A stretch of DNA of 10,051 nt from JBKBMT01 sp046295655 (lineage in GTDB: Bacteria > Pseudomonadota > Alphaproteobacteria > Rhodobacterales > Rhodobacteraceae): assembly GCA_046295655.1 (NCBI GenBank), contig JBKBMT010000081.1, positions 1 to 10,051 on the forward strand, read 5' to 3'. This document shows positions 6,472 through 10,051 of the stretch, in pieces; within the stretch, counting starts at the first letter, position 1; each line of letters opens with the position of its first letter. The translations under genes and the position numbers were made by a program. The notes below the pieces were generated by a model that was not told where the DNA came from, ran no database searches, and saw nothing but the letters and a program-made list of their open reading frames with translations.

Positions 6472-7053
6472 ATGACCCCGAACCGCTTCGAGCCTTCCAG
6501 ATCGCGCCGCCGTCCCGGCCACAGGGACTGGCCGATGTATCGCGAAACCCGCCCGAGCGCGGCGAAGCGGTCGCGCCGTCCGGCACGGCTCGCGGATCCG
6601 CGGATCTACCTGCGGCTGGTCATGGGGATCGCGGCGCTGGCGCTGGCGGCGGTCTCGCTGCCGCAGTTTGCGGATGTGGCGCGGTCGATATCGCGGCCGG
6701 TGCCGGAACAGGGCTCGGGCTGCCGGGTGCTGAGCGTGATCGACGGCGACACGGTGACGCTCTGGTGCCCCGGCACCGGGGCGCAGCGCGCGCGGCTGAC
6801 GGGCTTCGATACGCCCGAGGTGTTTTCGCCCGGCTGCACGGCGGAATGGCGCCGGGGCGTGCAGGCGGCCTGGGCGCTGCGGCGGATGCTCTGGGCGGCG
6901 GACGAGGTGCGGGTGGTGCGCGGGGGGACCGACCGCTATGGCCGGACGCTGGCCGCGGTGTTCCTGGACGGCGAGCCGGTCGCCCGCCGCATGATCGCCG
7001 AGGGCCATGCGCGCCCCTACAGCGGCGGACCGCGCGCAGGCTGGTGCGCCTGA
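6472..7053 (+). CDS. Membrane-anchored thermonuclease-like protein (SNase domain)
   Basis: The 193-residue product has an Arg-rich N terminus (14 Arg in the first 48 residues), one hydrophobic segment at about 47-66, and then a staphylococcal-nuclease domain at about 82-192. By positive-inside logic the domain would face the periplasm on an uncleaved anchor. The catalytic set looks complete: metal ligands Asp93 (in IDGDTV) and Asp113, and catalytic Arg108 and Glu116 (in RLTGFDTPE) and Arg158 (in DRYGRTL). These correspond to the staphylococcal enzyme's Asp21, Asp40, Arg35, Glu43 and Arg87. Cysteines at 84, 99, 122 and 192 could form disulfides. It should therefore be an active calcium-dependent phosphodiesterase on DNA/RNA. 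ATG 6472 was chosen because GAGGGG lies 7 bases upstream and no earlier in-frame start exists. ATGs at residues 22 and 51 are possible alternatives. Confidence 0.85.
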   Translation: MTPNRFEPSRSRRRPGHRDWPMYRETRPSAAKRSRRPARLADPRIYLRLVMGIAALALAAVSLPQFADVARSISRPVPEQGSGCRVLSVIDGDTVTLWCPGTGAQRARLTGFDTPEVFSPGCTAEWRRGVQAAWALRRMLWAADEVRVVRGGTDRYGRTLAAVFLDGEPVARRMIAEGHARPYSGGPRAGWCA

Positions 7054-7078
7054 ACCACCCTCTGCGCGGGGGCCGGCC

Positions 7079-8089
7079 ATGACCGCCGCGGACCGGCTGG
7101 AGACACGCTTCACCCGGGCCTTCGGCCTCGCTCACCCCGTGGCGCTGGCGCCCATGGCCTTCGTCTCGGGCGGCAGGCTTGCGGCGGCGGTCAGCGATGC
7201 CGGGGGCCTCGGGCTGATCGGCGGCGGCTACGGCGACGGCGACTGGACGGCGCGCGAATGGGATGCTGCCGGGGGGGCCGAAGTCGGCGTCGGCTTCATC
7301 ACCTGGCGGCTGACGCCGGCAGTGCTGGAAGCGGCGCTGGACCGCGGACCTCGGGCGGTGATGCTGTCCTTCGGGGATCCCGCGCCGTTCCTGCCGGCAA
7401 TCCGTGCCGCCCGGGTGCCGCTGATCCTGCAGGTGCAGGACATGGAGACGGCACGCGCCGCGCTGGATGCCGGCGCAGCGGTGGTCGTGGCGCAGGGGAC
7501 GGAGGCCGGTGGGCATGGCGGTCGTCGAGGCACGTTGACGCTGGTGCCCGAAGTGGCCGACCTGATCGCCCTGCGGGCGCCCGGCACGCTGTTGCTGGCA
7601 GCCGGCGGTATTGCCGATGGCCGCGGACTGGCAGCGGCGCTGATGCTGGGCGCGGACGGGGTGCTGGTCGGCACGCGCTTCTGGGCCGCGGCCGAGTCGC
7701 CGGTGCCCGAAGGCTTTCACCGGGCGGCGGTGGCGGCCGACGGAGACCGGACGCTGCGGACGCGGGCGGTCGATGCGGCGCGCGGCTATGACTGGCCCGC
7801 CGGGTTCGACATCCGCGTCATGCGGTCGGCCTTCAGCGACCGCTGGCACGACGACCCGGGGGGATTGGCGCGCGATGAGCGCGCGCGGGCCGAGTGGGCT
7901 TCGGCGCAGGCTGCGGGCGATGCCATGCGCGGCAGTCCGGTGGCGGGCGAGGCGGTGGGGCTGGTCCGTGCGATAGCGCCGGCGGCCGCGATCCTCGGGC
8001 AGATGAGCGCCGAGGCGGCGCGCTGCCTTGCCCGCGGGGTTGCGATGACGGGGACGGAAAGGGTGGGATCATGTTCAAGCGCGTCCTGA
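7079..8089 (+). CDS. Nitronate monooxygenase-like FMN protein (2-nitropropane dioxygenase family)
   Basis: The 336-residue protein is a TIM-barrel flavoprotein. The N terminus has the family pattern HPVALAPMAFVSGGRLAAAV followed by SDAGGLGLIGGG (39-50). The diagnostic AQGTEAGGHGG is at 138-148; His146 sits where the family's conserved active-site histidine lies. LLLAAGGIADGRGLAAAL then GADGVLVGTRF (171-201) forms the FMN phosphate site. Family members oxidise propionate-3-nitronate or other alkyl nitronates to the keto acid or aldehyde, or act as NADH:quinone reductases; which applies here is unknown. The start at 7079 has a G-rich stretch (7068-7072) upstream and lies 25 bases after the nuclease stop. 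The last residues (GTERVGSCSSAS) look non-conserved. The final 19 bases, stop codon included, lie inside the first codons of mccA in another frame, which implies coupled translation. Confidence 0.85.
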   Translation: MTAADRLETRFTRAFGLAHPVALAPMAFVSGGRLAAAVSDAGGLGLIGGGYGDGDWTAREWDAAGGAEVGVGFITWRLTPAVLEAALDRGPRAVMLSFGDPAPFLPAIRAARVPLILQVQDMETARAALDAGAAVVVAQGTEAGGHGGRRGTLTLVPEVADLIALRAPGTLLLAAGGIADGRGLAAALMLGADGVLVGTRFWAAAESPVPEGFHRAAVAADGDRTLRTRAVDAARGYDWPAGFDIRVMRSAFSDRWHDDPGGLARDERARAEWASAQAAGDAMRGSPVAGEAVGLVRAIAPAAAILGQMSAEAARCLARGVAMTGTERVGSCSSAS

Positions 8090-10011
8090 TCGCGAACCGG
8101 GGCGAGATCGCCTGCCGGATCATCGAAACCTGCCGCCGGCTGGGGGTGGAGACGGTCGCCGTCTATTCCGATGCCGATGCCGGGGCGAAGCACACCGCCA
8201 TGGCCGATGCGGCAGTGCATATCGGCGGACCGCGTCCGGCCGACAGCTATCTGCGCGGCCCCACGATCATCGCCGCCGCGCAGGCGGCCGGGGCCGAGGC
8301 GATCCATCCCGGCTATGGCTTCCTGTCCGAGAACCCCGATTTCGTCGAGGCGGTCGAGGCGGCGGGTCTGGTGTTCATCGGACCCTCGGCCGCGGCGATC
8401 CGGGCAATGGGGCTCAAGGATGCGGCCAAGCGGCTGATGGCCGAGGCGGGCGTGCCGGTGGTGCCGGGCTATCACGGCGACAACCAGGATCCCGAACATC
8501 TCGCCGGCGCGGCGGATGCGATCGGTTATCCGGTGCTGATCAAGGCGGTGGCGGGCGGCGGCGGCAAGGGGATGCGGCGGGTGGACCGGGCCGAGGACTT
8601 CGCCGCGGCCCTCGACAGTGCGCGCGGCGAGGCGGCGACCGCCTTCGGCAACGACGCGGTGCTGGTCGAGAAATATGTCGAGAAGCCGCGCCACATCGAG
8701 GTGCAGGTTTTCGGCGACGGCGTCCGCGCGCTGCATCTGTTCGAGCGGGATTGCTCGCTCCAGCGCCGCCACCAGAAGGTGATCGAGGAAGCCCCGGCCC
8801 CGGGCATGACCGCGGAGATGCGCGCGGCCATGGGCGCCGCGGCGGTGCGGGCGGCCGAGGCGATCGGCTATGCCGGCGCCGGGACGGTGGAGTTCATCGT
8901 CGACGGTTCGCGCGGGCTGCGCCCGGACGGGTTCTGGTTCATGGAGATGAACACCCGGTTGCAGGTCGAACATCCCGTGACCGAGGCGATCACCGGCGTC
9001 GATCTGGTGGAATGGCAGCTGCGCGTGGCCTCGGGCGAGCCACTGCCCGCCCGGCAGGAGGATCTGTCGATCCGCGGCCATGCCTTCGAGGCTCGGCTCT
9101 ATGCCGAGGACGTGCCCGCGGGGTTCCTGCCGGCCACGGGGCGGCTGGACCATCTGGCCTTTCCGGCGGGCGTGCGGGCCGACAGCGGGGTGCGGACCGG
9201 GGATTCGATCAGCCCCTGGTACGACCCGATGATCGCCAAGGTGATCGTCCACGGCCCGACCCGGACGGCGGCACTGCGCCGGCTCGAGCGGGCGCTCTCA
9301 CAGACCGAGGTGGCGGGCACGGTGACCAACCTCGCCTTCCTGTCGGCGCTGGCCCGGCACGAGGGTTTCGGTGCCGGCGAGGTGGACACCGGACTGATCG
9401 CGCGCGATCTCGACCAGCTGCTGCGGGACCGACCGCCCGGGCCGGAGGTGACGGTCGGGGCGGTCCTGGCTGCGGCCGGTCTCTGGGACGGGATCCAGCC
9501 GCTTGCCGGCTTCGCACTCTGGCAGCCGCTGGCGCGGGGGGTGGTGCTGCGGCGGGGCGAGGAGACGGTCGAGGCCCGGTTGCGGATCGACGGCGCGGAC
9601 GCGGCCACAGTGACGCTCGGGGATGGCAGGCATCGGGCCGAGCGGCGCGGCGGAGACTGGTGGATCGACGGTCGCAAGGCGGGGCTGCGGGTGGTTCGGC
9701 AGGGCGACGCGGTGCATGTGTTCCGCGACGGCTGCACCACGTTCCGTATCCCGGATCCGCTCGACCGGACGGCGGCGGCGGGGGCGGGCGGCAACCTGAC
9801 GCTGTCGCCCATGCCGGGGCTGGTGAAGGCGGTGTTCGTGACGGCAGGACAGGCGGTCGTGCAGGGCGAACGGCTGGCGGTGCTGGAGGCGATGAAGATG
9901 GAGCATGTCCTGACCGCCGGGCGCGATGGGACGGTGGCCGAGGTGCTGGTTGCCGCGGGCGATCAGGTCGAGGCCGGCGCGGCGCTGATCCGGCTGGAGG
10001 ACGGAGCGTGA
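8071..10011 (+). CDS. mccA: Methylcrotonyl-CoA carboxylase alpha subunit (biotin carboxylase + biotin carrier)
   Basis: This subunit uses ATP and bicarbonate to carboxylate its own biotin and presents it to MccB. The 646 residues are organised as biotin carboxylase (about 1-445), a linker or BT-type region (about 450-570), and a biotinyl domain (about 575-643). The start MFKRVLIANRGEIACRI is classic. ATP-grasp residues match E. coli AccC: Lys116, Lys158, the glycine loop GGGGKGM (162-168), His208, Gln231/His234/Lys236 in QRRHQK, Glu274, Glu292, Asn294, Arg296 (MEMNTRLQVEHP) and Arg342. The biotin site is EAMKMEH with Lys609. The two-domain layout without a carboxyltransferase fits MCC or PCC alpha; mccB and ivd in the same cluster make it MCC. 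ATG 8071 lies inside the upstream gene, so initiation probably depends on ribosomes finishing it. The preceding GGGTGGG is only 3 bases from the ATG. Confidence 0.96.
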   Translation: MFKRVLIANRGEIACRIIETCRRLGVETVAVYSDADAGAKHTAMADAAVHIGGPRPADSYLRGPTIIAAAQAAGAEAIHPGYGFLSENPDFVEAVEAAGLVFIGPSAAAIRAMGLKDAAKRLMAEAGVPVVPGYHGDNQDPEHLAGAADAIGYPVLIKAVAGGGGKGMRRVDRAEDFAAALDSARGEAATAFGNDAVLVEKYVEKPRHIEVQVFGDGVRALHLFERDCSLQRRHQKVIEEAPAPGMTAEMRAAMGAAAVRAAEAIGYAGAGTVEFIVDGSRGLRPDGFWFMEMNTRLQVEHPVTEAITGVDLVEWQLRVASGEPLPARQEDLSIRGHAFEARLYAEDVPAGFLPATGRLDHLAFPAGVRADSGVRTGDSISPWYDPMIAKVIVHGPTRTAALRRLERALSQTEVAGTVTNLAFLSALARHEGFGAGEVDTGLIARDLDQLLRDRPPGPEVTVGAVLAAAGLWDGIQPLAGFALWQPLARGVVLRRGEETVEARLRIDGADAATVTLGDGRHRAERRGGDWWIDGRKAGLRVVRQGDAVHVFRDGCTTFRIPDPLDRTAAAGAGGNLTLSPMPGLVKAVFVTAGQAVVQGERLAVLEAMKMEHVLTAGRDGTVAEVLVAAGDQVEAGAALIRLEDGA

Positions 10012-10051
10012 GCGGGCGCACCCGCCCGTCCGCCTCGGCGCAGCGCGCCGA
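10008..10051 (+). CDS. Possible start of the next gene (partial, runs off window)
   Basis: A GTG at 10008-10010 overlaps the mccA stop as GTGA and is preceded by GGAGG (9996-10000) with a 7-base spacing. The frame stays open to the window end, encoding MSGRTRPSASAQRA. The overlap style matches the coupling seen elsewhere in this cluster (ATGA, TGATG). Fourteen residues are too few to name a family. Later leucine-pathway genes such as HMG-CoA lyase often follow mccA, but this N terminus is not recognisable as one. The GGAGG may also be coincidental in Gly/Glu/Asp codons of mccA. Confidence 0.4.
   Translation, partial: MSGRTRPSASAQRA

Noticed and set aside
6571..6588. Ser-Arg-Arg (residues 34-36) of the nuclease leader as a twin-arginine export signal
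   Set aside because: The following residues (Pro-Ala-Arg) do not fit the S-R-R-x-F-L-K pattern and the hydrophobic segment is about ten residues away; a plain membrane anchor explains the sequence better.
6411..7082. A frame starting with ATGA overlap after the ASCH gene (MTPERSRHRAF...) that stays open to 7082
   Set aside because: It soon becomes the Gly/Ala/Arg-rich out-of-frame reading of the SNase gene, which has its own ribosome binding site and conserved catalytic residues. The overlap looks fortuitous.
7786..9252. Long minus-strand open frame opposite the NMO-like gene and mccA (488 codons)
   Set aside because: Antisense to conserved biotin carboxylase motifs, low-complexity composition, no domain pattern.
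10013..10028. Hairpin CGGGCG-CACC-CGCCCG just after mccA, a possible terminator
   Set aside because: There is no T-run after it, and a plausible gene start with a good ribosome binding site overlaps the mccA stop, so transcription probably continues.

Overview
The window looks like chromosomal DNA of an alphaproteobacterium, most likely a Rhodobacterales/Rhodobacteraceae relative (Paracoccus/Rhodobacter-like). This rests on the strong GC bias at third codon positions, the protein styles, and the tat-DUF815 and leucine-catabolism blocks. It is tightly packed, has no RNA genes, mobile elements or CRISPR, and reads mostly as ordinary core metabolism.

Layout. (1) 1-1863, plus strand: the 3' tail of a probable tatB, complete tatC (Tat protein-export translocase), and a DUF815-type P-loop ATPase sharing an ATGA with tatC. 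(2) 1864-1936: a short regulatory gap with a perfect 18-bp palindrome (8-2-8) just downstream of a -35-like TTGACG, then a strong ribosome binding site. (3) 1937-3564, plus: isovaleryl-CoA dehydrogenase (ivd), translationally coupled to a small secreted LprI/DUF1311-like protein. (4) 3606-4223, minus: an OmpW-family outer-membrane beta-barrel, convergent to block 3 and divergent from block 5. (5) 4388-10011, plus: methylcrotonyl-CoA carboxylase beta subunit (mccB), an ASCH-domain protein, a membrane-anchored staphylococcal-nuclease-like protein, a nitronate monooxygenase-like flavoprotein, and the biotin-carrying MCC alpha subunit (mccA). A further gene probably starts at a GTGA overlap with mccA and runs off the end.

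How it works together. Ivd oxidises isovaleryl-CoA to 3-methylcrotonyl-CoA, and MccA/MccB carboxylate that to 3-methylglutaconyl-CoA. These are the two consecutive middle steps of leucine degradation. The later steps (methylglutaconyl-CoA hydratase, HMG-CoA lyase) are not visible and may lie downstream. The palindrome before ivd is a good candidate operator for a repressor that senses a pathway intermediate.

Most notable are the passengers. An inverted ompW splits the pathway into two transcription units. Three genes with no evident role in leucine breakdown (ASCH, nuclease, nitronate monooxygenase) sit between the two MCC subunit genes in a tightly packed, partly overlapping series. I see no evidence for a defence system or other wholly new system. 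The candidate novelties are this gene arrangement and the operator.
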